NCBI GenBank assembly: GCA_036924085.1
Contig: JAVGWX010000003.1
Span: 124,772,474-124,836,473 of the forward strand
DNA: 64,000 nt
Reading direction: 5' to 3'
From: Ariolimax columbianus
Taxonomy: Eukaryota; Mollusca; Gastropoda; Stylommatophora; Arionidae
Positions 12,011 through 23,519 of the stretch are shown here, piece by piece; positions within the stretch are counted from its first letter, which is position 1, and every line of letters starts with the position of its first letter. Under the pieces are notes generated by a model. That model saw only the letters and a list, made by a program, of their open reading frames with translations. It was not told the DNA's origin and searched no databases. The translations under genes and the position numbers were made by a program.

Positions 12011-12799
12011 GTAAAAAGTGACCTGCATTATCTCTTTCTTGATTTAACCATTTCCAGTTCAGGCTAATTGTACAGATTTGTAGCGTCCAGTAGAGCAAAA
12101 ATACCTGGAATTCCGTGCATCAAAAGTTTGATTAAAACAATTTATCTAAATATTATGGAATACATAATTAAACCATCTATAACATGAATTCATAATAAAG
12201 ATATATTAGTATGAAGCGTTAAATTACATTAATGCAAAGATGGAAATTGGAGATGCATTTTTTTGGGTACTTCGTTGTGTATTTCCAAGATGTATGCGTC
12301 AATTCCTATACACATACCTTTCTTATTCTGTGCCCCAGTCAGTCTGAATTGAGCGTGTGTTTAATATCCACAGGTAATCCAGATGTCTAATCATTGTACT
12401 GATCCAATAGTAAATCCTATCTACTGTCTTGAAGTCCAACTTTTTTTGCAATAAATGTATATACTATCAAATCTCACATCAAGATTTGTAATCGGTCTAC
12501 TGGAAACAATCATACAGTTAAATGTTCATGTGTGGATGCAACCACAGCATAGAGCAGTAAAACAAATTAAACACAAACGCATGTTTGAAAGGTCAATTTA
12601 GATGTCATGTTTAGGTTTTCGTCTGAGTGCAGCATAAGCGGTAAAGAGTTAAACATTATCTGATAATCTCTGATAGCGATTAATGGTCCGATAATATGTA
12701 ATTAAGTTCATATTTTCCTGTTAGCTCATTACAGAATTCTCTCTGGAAAATAAACTAGGTTATGGGGCAGGCTGCCACTTGGAGACAGAAAAGTTAAAC
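12011..12799. other. Non-coding DNA, nothing recognised
   Basis: AT-rich. A 34-bp segment at about 12329-12362 sits between a good acceptor-like and a good donor-like site but has no supporting context. Confidence 0.4.
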
Positions 12800-13045
12800 T
12801 GGGGACGGCGTGGCCTAGTGGTTAAGTGACACGGCTCACAACCAGAAGGTGCTGAGTTCGATCCCCATCACATCACCGGTCGTTACCCCGGGGAAGCAAA
12901 CCCTTAGAAAATGCAGGAGGAAGCAGACCCTTACATAAAATGCATGAAGTCGGATGCACTGGGCCGACAAGCGCAAAATAAAAACGCAGTGCAATGCCAT
13001 CGGGATTAAAGAAATAAGGCGAACGCAAAAAAAAAAAAAAAAAAA
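12800..13045 (+). mobile_element. tRNA-derived SINE, family 1
   Basis: It starts GGGGACGGCGTGGCCTAGTG (A box TGGCCTAGTGG), with a B-box-like GAGTTCGATCCCC 40 bp later. The GGTCGTTACCCCGGGGAAGC block, GGCCGACAAGCGCAAAATAA and AATAAGGCGAACGC follow, then a ~20-bp poly(A) tail. It shares all landmarks with the reverse copy at 7240-7500. The intact head and long tail suggest it is the younger of the two. Confidence 0.85.
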
Positions 13046-14268
13046 TTATGGGTCACTGAACCTGAATAAAATAGCCAACTATGAGTCGTTGACTGCTGTC
13101 AGTTCATTTACTACTGCATCTTCTGCCCCCGTTATACTTCATATCATATGATTGGATATGATAAACACACACGGACATAACAAAAACAATGCTTTGTAGA
13201 TTATGGGAAGAAAGGGAAGTTGGATAGGACATACCTTGAGAATACTCCTTAATCAAAAATCAAACTAGATAATCTTTGGATTGAAACCAAGTGAAGAGAA
13301 GATTTTAAAGCCCAAAAGGCAACTTTATTTTCCAAGCCCAAAATAGAAGAAAAACATGCAGCTCTATGTATGTTTTCCTGCGGAATGTGAAGAGAATATC
13401 AATGAATTACTTGTATCTTTGTTGTTTTTTTGTTGTATTGTGTTTTAAAGCATTTATTAAATAGTATTACAGTAATGAAATATTTTCTCAAGATCAAAGC
13501 TATCATGTTTTGTAACCGCCTGCCTTTGCCTATTTGCTTTATTTTGTTTAAAATATTGTTATATCATGTGACATGTCAGCTGAAATAATGAAGTATCTAT
13601 TGAACTACCTGTGGGGGAGAATAGTTTTCTTAGAAAAGTTTTTTTAAAATCATTATTGACTACGACACAGTGGCACACTTATCTTTGGAATCTTCAGCAT
13701 TTAACCAAGTAAAAAAAATGTAGTCAGTTAAACATTTTAGGCCAGAAGAGACTTTATCTTGATCATTTCAGATACAGTTTACAAATGTATTGAATTTCAA
13801 CTTTAAATAAAAACTGAAACTTTCTGCAATTTTGCTTATAATAAATTTTCTTTTTATTTATGAACATAAGGCAAAGTGCTGTAGCATATTTGTGCTGGTT
13901 ATTGTAGTTTCTCTCCACTTCAACTGCTTGAGTATTTGTAAGACATTGAGGAACAATCTTGTATTTGTGACCCAGTGGTGGTTATTATGGGAATACTCTA
14001 GTTTTTATGTGCAAAACTACATGTTCTGATCTGACCAGGATAAACCCAATCTAAACTAGAAACTGAATATGTAATCAGAAAACTTTCAAATATAAGAAAA
14101 CTTTCAAATATAAACCTAGGAATTGAAAGTATGATTCACAAAATTGAATTACATTTCACAGTGGGACTGCTATTTAAAATCAGTGTAAATCTTTTTATAA
14201 TTTTTTTGTTACTTCATTATATATAATTTTTAAAGCTAAACATTTCAACAAATTTTTTAATTGCCAAA
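13046..14268. other. Non-coding DNA, nothing recognised
   Basis: AT-rich sequence without splice-supported open frames or recognised repeats. Confidence 0.4.
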
Positions 14269-14270
14269 TA

Positions 14271-15010
14271 CGAAGTGTGCTTAAAAAGTATCCAACCTAA
14301 ATTTTTTGCAGCTGAAACGAATGAAGCATGGGTGTTGTCCTTTGGCATAGAGGTACATGGGACTGTCGTGCACTTGCAGTGATTTTTTTTCTTTCTTCCT
14401 TCTTGCCTGCAGATTGCATCAGTCACCTTTCAGTGTTGAGTGTAGTGATAACCTGTCTGGTTTTAATTCACCTCGAAATGAAACGCAATGTCAAAGTAAT
14501 GTTGACCGTTTTCTTATACTCCCGCGGGTTTTGTGCATAACGAGTACGTGCCACAATATCTAAACATTAACGAAGAATACTACCTGGAGGTCATCTGTGG
14601 TCTTCGTGATGCTGTTCGACAAAAACAACCGGACCTGTGGACAACAGGAACTTCGTAGTTTAATAATGACAATGCACATGCACAGAATTTCTTGGCCAAA
14701 CACATTTCACAACTCTTCGGGCTCCTTATTCTCATGACATAGCTCCTTGCGATTTTTGGCTGTTCCCCAAGCTTAAAATTCAGCAGAAAAGGTCCCAATT
14801 TGGGGCATGAGAAGACATTATGTGGAATGCGATGACCCAGCTGTAATCCATTCCCAAAGAGGGCCTTCCTGAAATGCTTCCAACAATGACAAGACTGATG
14901 AGATAATTATGGAGTCAAGAGTACTTTCAAGGGGATTAGGGTTTAAAACCTCCAGGTGAGTAATTGTATTTTTCTGGCCCAAAGGTTGGATACTTTTTGA
15001 ACACACCTAA
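14271..15010 (+). mobile_element. Degraded mariner-family element with both TIRs
   Basis: Imperfect ~27-bp terminal inverted repeats (left CGAAGTGTGCTTAAAAAGTA, right end reading GATACTTTTTGAACACACCT on +) are flanked by TA at 14269-14270 and 15011-15012, the mariner target. The 740-bp interior keeps broken pieces of the transposase C-terminal half on +, including a segment reading DIAPCDFWLFPKLKI around 14735-14785, which carries the region of the third catalytic residue. Frameshifts and stops make it inactive. A second fragment of the same type lies at 62683-62967. Confidence 0.85.
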
Positions 15011-15012
15011 TA

Positions 15013-15491
15013 TAACATTACACGTAAAATAAAAATGTATGTAGGAATATCATTTTTAGCCGTTATTATTGGTGGTCTACATAAATCACAGTATAGCTGC
15101 ACAAACAAAAAAGAAAAGGTTGACCATATCTCTGATATAGTTTTTGTGATTAGGTGTATCATAAAGTTGTAATCAGGAAGATTCAAATGCTATTGTGTAA
15201 CTTTATCACCACACTAGAAAAGCCTAAAAATCCTAACATTTCTTCATATCTTGCTCAATGTCATTACTTTTATTTGTAACAAACAAGGTAAATATTGTAA
15301 ATATAGTTAATAATTTGATCAAACTTTACTTTACTTTCCTTCTTTTTGTCTTATTGTTTTGTATCAGCTTTGCTGAATAGGTTCAGGGGCAGTCCGGTTA
15401 GTTAGTTATTAACGTAAGTTATTTCAGATGTAAATGAGCCACTCATTTGATCCATTTGTGTGTGTGATCTTAATACTATACTGCAAAACAG
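15013..15491. other. Non-coding DNA, nothing recognised
   Basis: AT-rich; no recognised feature. Confidence 0.4.
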
Positions 15492-15664
15492 ATGGAGATT
15501 ATGTAGTTAAATTAGAGATGCCAACCTCAAGGAAGACATCTAACATTACATTTGCTGAATTAGAACTCAGAAGAATAGTCAGGAAGCTGCATAGCAGTGG
15601 AAGACAAGTCAGGGTCCCTGATGTTGTATTAATTGAAGTCAAGACAACCCAAAATAACAGTTGA
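15492..15664 (+). CDS. Candidate terminal exon, function unknown
   Basis: After a possible acceptor (CTGCAAAACAG) the frame is open for 57 codons to TGA. The product is rich in charged and aliphatic residues, with segments such as NITFAELELRRIVRKL and VRVPDVVLIEV, and looks more protein-like than the surrounding AT-rich DNA. No family is recognised. Matching upstream exons could not be assembled in phase; the candidates at 11385-12010 and 12329-12362 do not join to it directly. It could be a chance open frame. Confidence 0.3.
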
Positions 15665-16584
15665 GGGTTGATGTTCATAGTGAAATACGAGGGCAAGTCA
15701 GTAAATAGGTTACAAATGGCAGTTTAGAAAAAACTAAAATGCAAAACAAGAAAACCATTGATTATTGCACTTTATATCTCATAATTCCAACGATGATACT
15801 TACCCCATGCCTGTCTTCTCAAATCATCCATCCCACCCACGTATATTTTAAAATGTCCCAATCTGTACTGGATGGCCAGGTTAGTTCAGCATTATTTGAG
15901 CACACTTGAGAAAATAAATTTATCGACTCAGTTATGTAATTTTACACATCAAAATCAGGAAATAATTCCTTTTCTTTATATCCTTCTGCATTCCATCATG
16001 GAAAGGATGTTGTGCCACAGCTTACAGTGAGGCTGAGATATCTGTACATTTTGGCCAGGCACATTTGATTTCAGCCAACTTTTGAGTACCAGGTTTGCAT
16101 TTCCATTGTGATAACTATCCCTTGGCCAGACTACACTGGCTGCTAGTGTAACCTGTTTCAGTGGTTGCCATGAGGAGCCAAAAATATGGTTTGGTCAACT
16201 ATGATTATCTGACCCCAATGCAAGCAGTCAGCTCTGGTCCTCTGACCCCGAAGCAAGCAGTCAGCTCTGGTTCTCTGACCCCAAAGCAAGCAGCCTGCTT
16301 GCTATCAGTTGCTGTCAGCGCATGCGCTGCTACATCTTGATCCCTTACCTTTTCAATAACCTATGCAGGCAGACAAGTGGCCTAAAAGTTTCTCAGAGCT
16401 CTGCTCGTGCATGCGCCACCAAGCATCTTGTGCCTAAATTACTCTTGGAGCTAAATATTGCTGCAAGCTATTAAACTCCTTTACAAGCCACCAATTTTCA
16501 GATATGCCATGTCAGTTTGCGACCTACTTACTAAGCCTGTGTAAGGAACACATGGTGTGCAAAGCCTATTCTGACATGATTTCC
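15665..16584. other. Non-coding DNA with a short three-copy 34-bp repeat
   Basis: Between about 16208 and 16290 the segment CTGACCCCAAAGCAAGCAG with CAGCTCTGGTTCT is repeated three times with small changes. Nothing else is recognised. Confidence 0.6.
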
Positions 16585-16974
16585 ATTGTCTTCTTCTTTG
16601 TACACTGTCAGACGTCAACCTGTATTTTTTCGAAAAAGCAGCGATCATCCTGAGGCTGTTGACACTGCCATAGAGCTTGTCTAGTGTTGCCACTGGTGAT
16701 GGCCACATGTGCTTTCTCTGGTCCTCGTATTTCGGGCAGTTTTGCAGCAGATGTTCAGCGGCCATTTTTCCGGTACCACAACTGCATTCGTCAGTGCCAC
16801 CTATCTTCAGTTTATTGAATAGGTGGTACCTCAGTCTGTTGTGGCCTGTGTGGTGTCTGAAGACCACGACCTGCTCTCTTCTGTTCATTTGGTAATATGC
16901 ATCATTTTTTGTGTAGCCAGTATGTTCTGTTTCCCATTTGGCCATGTATCTGGCTCTAATGAGCCTTTTTGGAT
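16585..16974 (-). mobile_element. 5'-truncated I-like retrotransposon fragment
   Basis: On the - strand it encodes the segment after RNase H (KWETEHTGYTKNDAYYQ, NRREQVVVFR) and the zinc knuckle (C-x-C-x8-H-x4-C), ending in the family tail (TCTTCTTCTTTGTACACTG on +). A frameshift near the C-terminus (FSKKYRLTS in place of FFEKIQVDV) shows decay. It belongs to the older KIQVDV subfamily. No clean TSD was found. Confidence 0.85.
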
Positions 16975-17424
16975 CATTTCTAAACACATTACTGCATTGC
17001 TGATATGATCATTTTCAAAACCCAAATGTGGAGCCATATGTCAGATATGGTAACATATGTTGAAGTCGTAGCATCATGTCATCTAGACTTCCATCTGTTG
17101 AAATTTGTTATTGAGACTGTAAACGTCCTTCATTTATTTCTCACTGAATTGGCAGATGACATTTGCACAAAATATTTCAAGACCTGTTCAACCTCATTTT
17201 ACTTTTGTGGCTGTTCATCTTTGTAACTTTAATATTTTTGTTTCTGTTGTGTTCTTTTGTATTCTGGTGTTCTTTTGACAGAGTCCAGGTGCTGATAACC
17301 ATTTGCTTGTCCCAGATAATGTCTGTCATTATATATCCAACATTTTTTCCTACACTAACACATTTATGAACTGAAATCTAGCCAGTTTTACAGCTGTCAG
17401 TTGAGGACTAAGGTTGAATTGTAA
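16975..17424. other. Non-coding DNA, nothing recognised
   Basis: No recognised feature. Confidence 0.4.
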
Positions 17425-17690
17425 TCATATAAAAAGGCAGTTTATTTATCACCTAATGAGAATGCAACCTGGTCAACTACCCCTGTGCACTTATAATGCA
17501 CGACAATCTGGTTTTTGCAACAGTGACAAACCGAGAACTAGATGGACAGGACGTGTTGTAGATATTCTAAATCAGCATGGGATGATAACTACTTCAGCTT
17601 CTAAATCAGCATGGGTTGATAACTACTTCAGCAACGTGTCTGACACTGGACAGAAAACTACGGCACCTCAACAGCATAGTCAATAAGACA
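17425..17690 (+). mobile_element. Relic of a non-LTR retrotransposon C-terminus
   Basis: The open frame contains YHLMRMQPGQLPLCTYNAR and DKPRTRWTGRVVDIL. This resembles the common endonuclease/reverse-transcriptase C-terminal pattern (Y/F-G-H-x-M-R-M ... G-R-P-R-x-R-W ... D) of RTE/CR1-like elements. A ~25-bp internal duplication (AAATCAGCATGGGATGATAA type) is present at about 17570-17630. No other domain is preserved. Confidence 0.5.
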
Positions 17691-17929
17691 AGATGAGATA
17701 GTTTATTTATTTTTAATTTTTATGACAGTTATCTACTTTGTCCCTGTACCTTTCAAACTATACACTCACCATTTGAGTTAAAGCTTATAGTTCATGATGT
17801 AATAATGTAGTGTTATTTATTGCAGTTGTACTTAAGATAATGTATAGAAATTCTTTGTTCAGACATTGTCGTCTTCCCATTAACCTTTCTGAACAATGGT
17901 TATGCAAGATGACTTCCAATGATTGGGGT

Positions 17930-18095
17930 ACACCACTCAAGCCCAACAATGGCGATTGAAAAAAAAAACAAAGCAGGTTAAAACACCACTCAAGCCCAAC
18001 AATGGTGATTGAAAAAAAAAAAGCAGGTTAAAACACCACTCATTAAGCCCAACAATGGTGATTGGGGAGGAAAAAAAAAAAAAAAAAAAGGTTAA
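17930..18095. repeat. Three tandem ~56-bp units with A-runs
   Basis: Each unit carries ACACCACTCAAGCCCAACAA and TGGTGATTG, then a run of 9 to 19 A, then AGCAGGTTAAA. The A-run lengths differ between units. Confidence 0.9.
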
Positions 18096-18559
18096 AATAG
18101 TTACGTCAGAACAGTTAACAAACACAGGGGCGTTCGGACCTATTAAAAATCGAATTAAGAAGCTGAAACAAAGCTGTGTAGCGTACAAGGTAAATTGACG
18201 TGATAATTATAGAGTAAATGATGAAATTTTCTGAAACGGAGAAGTGAGTTGCATATCCGTATATCTAAATTGTGCAGAATTTAAAGAAAATGGACTTGTG
18301 CAGTCAACCTGAAAATGTCCAGCAGATATATTTTCCACAACCACAGACCCACTGAAGCCAATGATAATTTGTCATGGCTCGAACACTGTATCCTCTAGTC
18401 ACATGATGTAACCTTTAAAAAAAAACCTGCAGATATTTTATATCTTATGTTAAATTCAAATAACCCTACCCTGACCACCACAAAAATATTGATTTGTATT
18501 GGAGGGTTATGAGAACGTAAGAATAATATGAATGAATTGGAATTAGGAAACAGAAACCC
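18096..18559. other. Non-coding DNA, nothing recognised
   Basis: No recognised feature. Confidence 0.4.
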
Positions 18560-18708
18560 AGCACCTTCCTCTTGAAAATATGCATGAAGCTCAAGCTGGG
18601 GTTAAAGTGATCGCACAAGATAATTTAACAGAAAGACAGCACCTTCCTCTTGAAAATATGCATGAAGCTCAAGCTGGGGTTAAAGTGATCGCACAAGATA
18701 ATTTAGAT
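18560..18708. repeat. Direct duplication of a ~75-bp segment
   Basis: The segment starting AGCACCTTCCTCTTGAAAAT and ending GCACAAGATAATTTA occurs twice in tandem with no differences seen. Confidence 0.9.
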
Positions 18709-18715
18709 GTAACAA

Positions 18716-19085
18716 ATAACTTCAGCATGTTCTCATAGATTGTTAGTCACACAGTAAATGTTATAGAGAAATAACTTCAGCACGTTGTTAGTCACACAGT
18801 AAATGTTAGAGTAATAACTTCAGCACGTTAAGTCACACAGTAAATGTTATAGAGTAATAACTTCAGCATGTTCTCAGATTGCTAGTCACACAGTAAATGT
18901 TATAGAGTAATAACTTCAGCACGTTCTCAGATTGTTAGTCACACAGTAAATGTTATAGAGTAATAACTTCAGCATGTTCTCAGATTGTTAGTCACACAGT
19001 AAATGTTATAGAGAAATAACTTCAGCACGTTGTTAGTCACAGTAAATGTTATCAGCATGTTCTCATAGATTGTTATAATCACACA
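18716..19085. repeat. Minisatellite, ~35-55-bp units
   Basis: About seven units of TAACTTCAGCACGTTCTCAG, ATTGTTAGTCACACAG and TAAATGTTATAGAG. Several units lack internal pieces, which explains the variable length. Confidence 0.9.
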
Positions 19086-21144
19086 CAGCCAGAGAAACAA
19101 CTACTAATCACAGTAGAATGTGTTCCACCAATAAAAACACTCGGGATGACACTGCTCTTTTGAATCGATGAAACCTCCAGCATTTCCATTCCCCAGATAA
19201 TCTATAAATGGTGCCTGTCTCGATGTTTCCTTGGCATTGTTCAGTGTATGATATGTGTGGTCAGTTTCTATCGCAGTTATTACCATAATGTTAAGTTATA
19301 TTTATTTCTGTTCACTTATTTCACACACAATAAATGTTCTGTCTGATGCAGTACTGCTATGCAGATGTGTATGGCCTTTATATTGTTAATAGACAAGCAC
19401 AGAGTGAGAATCAGAAGTCTAGAGACAATGGGAACAATATCATGCATGATGTAGACAGACAGAAGTCACTGCTTGGAATATTTGTCAAGAATGCTTCCCA
19501 ATATAGTATCACAAAAATGTGCTCTTTAATTGTGGCCATTTCAAGTTCCGTGATATCTATAGTTACATGACTGTGGGTAGTGTAAACAGGTGCAATAATT
19601 ACATTCGTATGTTGAGAAGAAAATGTGTGCATGTATAAAGCTTCTTTATTAAATGGTGTTTGACAGAACTAACTACAATGTTAAGGCCACTTAATGAGGG
19701 GTCGATTGACCACTAATTAAGGATATAAGCTCTCCCATATTGATATTGTGGAGTACATAATAAGTACACTATCATTGTTCAAGCAAGTCATAAAAGACCA
19801 CCAAAGAAGGTTGTGCATTGGGTTTGTAACCTTATCAGTGTCAAATAATTTCAACAGAAACCACGAATGAAAGAACACATGAGGCCTGTCAGGACACACT
19901 GACTGATGTAGAAGCCCTAAGCATCATTAGGAGTGAAATAAAGGCTGGATAGTTTAGCTTGAAGTTGATCTGCATGTTCTTGATTATTGCTATTCCTTTT
20001 ATTGCTTTTATTTTCTGTATTCCTGTTCTTTGAGCAGTAACAAAATTAAGTGAAGATCCTGTTTACACACTTGTGTGGTATATTGTGGAAAATGGTGTTA
20101 GGCCCATATTATCTTGACCAATGGCAAACTAGATTGTTTTGGTACCCACTCGTTTAGACTTGTTAACCTCACAACCCTTTCACAATCAGAAAAAATCCCA
20201 CATCGACAGAGGGTCGAACCTCGATATCTCGGCTAGGAATCCGTGCATATTAAGAATATGTATGTTTTACTTGTGTCAGAGTACCAAAGTGGTAGAGGAC
20301 TTTCTTCTCACAAAGGTTCCCTTTATTAGCACGCTCCAGTTAACAAGGCTGTTAATGAGTACCTGACTTACTGTTAGAGGGGAGACAGCCGAAACCCAGT
20401 ACAGCGGAGTTTATCACATTCACCCTCAACGGTAGTGTCTAGTATTGTTTCATATTGGCAGGTTCTATATTTTTCTGATAAAATCTGCAGTTTAACTATC
20501 AATTTTGTAGTAAAAAGATATGTGAAAGCTCATAACTCCAAATAGAGTACATGCATTGATGTAGAAGAGCAGCTATTTACAAAGGTACTAGAGTAAATTC
20601 ATGAATTGCAAATCTGCTAAGTGTTGTCCCTTACACATCTGCAATTTAAACCCTTTCTATGAAGTCTGCCAAATTCTGTAGTTATATCTGTAAAACTGAG
20701 GTTTCAAGCATCCAAATACAGCCCTCCTTAGTCACCTTTTACAGCATGCTTGATAAATAAATAAATTTTAGCTCAAGTGTTTGTGTGCGTGTCTTATTTA
20801 ACTATTTCACCAGTAAGCTGCATGTTGTAAGTGGTTTATCTAGAACAATGCACTGTTCGTATAGGATACAACAGATTGACCTCAGGTTGTGGGCAAGTAT
20901 ATAATGATGCAAGTCTGTGAGCTGTGCCCAAAAATGTTTTGTGGGTGCAGCAGAGTTCATACCTGGGGTTCCATATTGTGTCACTGCAGTGTCATGCGAG
21001 AAATTCCAGGGTGAGGAACATGATCTCATAGAACTTGCTATACTAAGTATATGTGTACATTTGTTTAATTGACAGTAATTCTAATTAATTGTATCCAATT
21101 TGTTACTCCCATCTGGTTCTGCAGCTTTTGTCCCATTTTGTAAT
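19086..21144. other. Non-coding DNA, little recognised
   Basis: AT-rich. A possible tRNA-like B box in reverse orientation (GAGGTTCGACCCTC on -) near 20215 may be a SINE relic but is not supported further. Short open frames lack splice support. Confidence 0.35.
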
Positions 21145-21725
21145 TTGAGTGCTTGCATGGTCTATTGTTTTGTTGGTGGATTTAATTTTGACTCTAGATG
21201 CTCCATTGCTGGTATATGGGGGATTTCTGTTAAGTGTTTCTTCAAAGTATTCCACCATCTGTTTCTCTTTGCTCTAGATGTTCTGTCTTTTTTTTTCTTG
21301 AAACTAGTATATTGTGGTCCTGATTTTTTTTCTCCTTTATGTTCTAGTTATGTTGTCCAATGTCTTTTGATCATCTTGTTTTTCTGCCTCTTCAGCCATT
21401 TCACCTGTTTTGTCTTATCCTGCCTGGCATTCCTTTTAACTTTCTTGTTTAGAAGTTAAATGTGCGTAGTCTTGTCTTTTCTTCATCCTTCACATGCGCT
21501 TATTTTTTTGTTGCGTATTCATACGTCTTCTATCAGGTTCCATATTTTACTTGAGGCCTTTACTTATGCTGTTTACCTCTACTTCCAAGAACCTCTTCAC
21601 ATATGTTCTGAATTTTCTTCAAGGTTACTGTCATTCTCCGTATGTCCCTTCTTTACTCTCACATCTTGTAAGCAGCATCTCCATTTTCTATATATTGTGT
21701 GAAATCTTCAATTTACTTTTCGGTG
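21145..21725. repeat. Old dispersed repeat, copy 2 (unclassified)
   Basis: Partner of 7880-8733, same orientation. Shared blocks include TGTTTTGTTGGTGGATTTAA, the TATTGTGG plus T-run plus CTAGTT block, and TGTAAGCAGCATCTCCATTT. The + strand is strongly T-rich, giving spurious membrane-like open frames. Confidence 0.45.
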
Positions 21726-22629
21726 TGTCGAGGTGGTAAAAATCAATTGGCTTTATGTATACTTCTGTGTGAGAAATTATTGTTCAATACAGTTTAGCTT
21801 TATTTGCATGTGTGCATCCATTTCTTTCAGCACCAGAAGGGGTCATTTTGTTTATATCAAGGCCTATTATCTTGGAAAGATAATCAACATCCAGGCCTGA
21901 GCTCTTCCATTGTGCTGAAATAGTTGAATCCTGAAACGGGCTAACTCTTTATCTAATCCTAGCACTTAATTAGTAAGTAGTATCATGATTCCACGATTAC
22001 AATTGTCAATATATGTTTGAATTTAATCATTGGCAGGTGTTCAAATTTATTGACTCATTACACTATGGGTTGTATTTATATTTGATTTGTGTTTCTGTTT
22101 TTAAATATTGGAATGATTGAGGGTTTTCTATTTAAACAAATGTTTACCCATTTTTTATTGAAATGTTTTTTTGTTTTGATTAGTTGAACAAAAGTGTTCT
22201 TATGTATTTCACAATTCCAGATGTCTCAAATCTCATTACTGTGTTTATCGATTATGTGTGTGATATCTTGATAAATATTATACAGATCACTTGGTTCAGA
22301 CTAGAGGACAGAAGATTTAGACCTCCAGTTCTGCTTCAGTGCTGAGTCATTCAAAGTTGCAAATCATGTGTGAATGATCGGATAGTGCATATTTTGTGTA
22401 CCATTGTGAGTAGCATCTATTTTGTTAGAATCTAACTGTGAACTTCATCAATAGCATCCAATTTGACAATATTTCGTCATGAACTATTGTAAATATCCAG
22501 TTTTGTGTGTATCTAGTTGGGAAATATCATACAATCATGAAACATCTCATGAACTATCAAGATTGTACATCCCATTGTATAGGAACTAACTGAACTATTA
22601 TTAATATCACCCATTTTACCATCTGATTA
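21726..22629. other. Non-coding DNA, nothing recognised
   Basis: AT-rich sequence with no supported feature. Confidence 0.4.
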
Positions 22630-22870
22630 CAAACTCATGAATGTCATCCAAATTGACTGTCAAACTCATGAATGTCATCCAAATTGACTGTCAAACTCAT
22701 GAATGTCATCCAAATTGACTGTCAAACTCATGAATGTCATCCAAATTGACTGTCAAACTCATGAATGTCATCCAAATTGACTGTCAAACTCATGAATGTC
22801 ATCCAAATTGACTGTCAAACTCATGAATGTCATCCAAATTGACTGTCAAACTCATGTCATCCAAATTAAC
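22630..22870. repeat. 31-bp minisatellite, ~8 units
   Basis: The unit CAAACTCATGAATGTCATCC plus AAATTGACTGT is repeated almost perfectly, with the last unit shortened. Confidence 0.97.
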
Positions 22871-23519
22871 TGCCTAAACTCGTGATTATCACTAAATCTC
22901 TACAGCGTCTAGTTTGTAACTGAGCACCATATCACACAGACAATATTTAGCCCTGATCCATCATTTCGTACCATCACATCCTTCTGACTTGCACTCATCA
23001 TCTAGCCCGCAGTCGTATCCCAGGTTTCCCTTCTACTTACCCAACAGCTGCTTCCTCTGTGGGTCTCAGTAATTTATTCAGCCATGTTAAATTATAAGCA
23101 TTTATATTTGTGTCATGGTCAGTTATTTTGAAACTAGTATCACAAATGGGGTTTCTGTGTATGCAATTGTATGTCACATGTCAGACCTAATAAGCATCCA
23201 TTTTGTTTAAGCCTTCTCATTTCACATGACCCGCCCCTCTGAGGACCTAGAAGTTGAGGCATTAATAGCAGCGATTGTGTTGTCAGCCTATTCCCTTTGT
23301 TTCTACTTGCCTTTGCGATTGAATGTGAAAGTGAATGAGTTGTGTAAATGCATTCACTATGGTTCTGTTTATTGATTTATTAAGCTGTGTCTGTAAATGC
23401 TGATGTGTTTTATTTGTTTGTGTTTTCTGTTTGCGTATCAGAAGGTTAATAAACCAATACTTAATAAAAAAAAATATTAAAAAAACTACGACATTCTTGT
23501 GATTATTAATTACAGTTGA
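22871..23519. other. Non-coding DNA, nothing recognised
   Basis: No recognised feature. Confidence 0.4.

Noticed and set aside
12329..12362. 34-bp microexon-like segment between CTGTGCCCCAG and GTAATCC
   Set aside because: Good splice-like ends but no phase partner and no recognisable peptide.
20195..20250. tRNA-like B box on the - strand
   Set aside because: No A box and no repeated body found in the window; insufficient for a SINE call.
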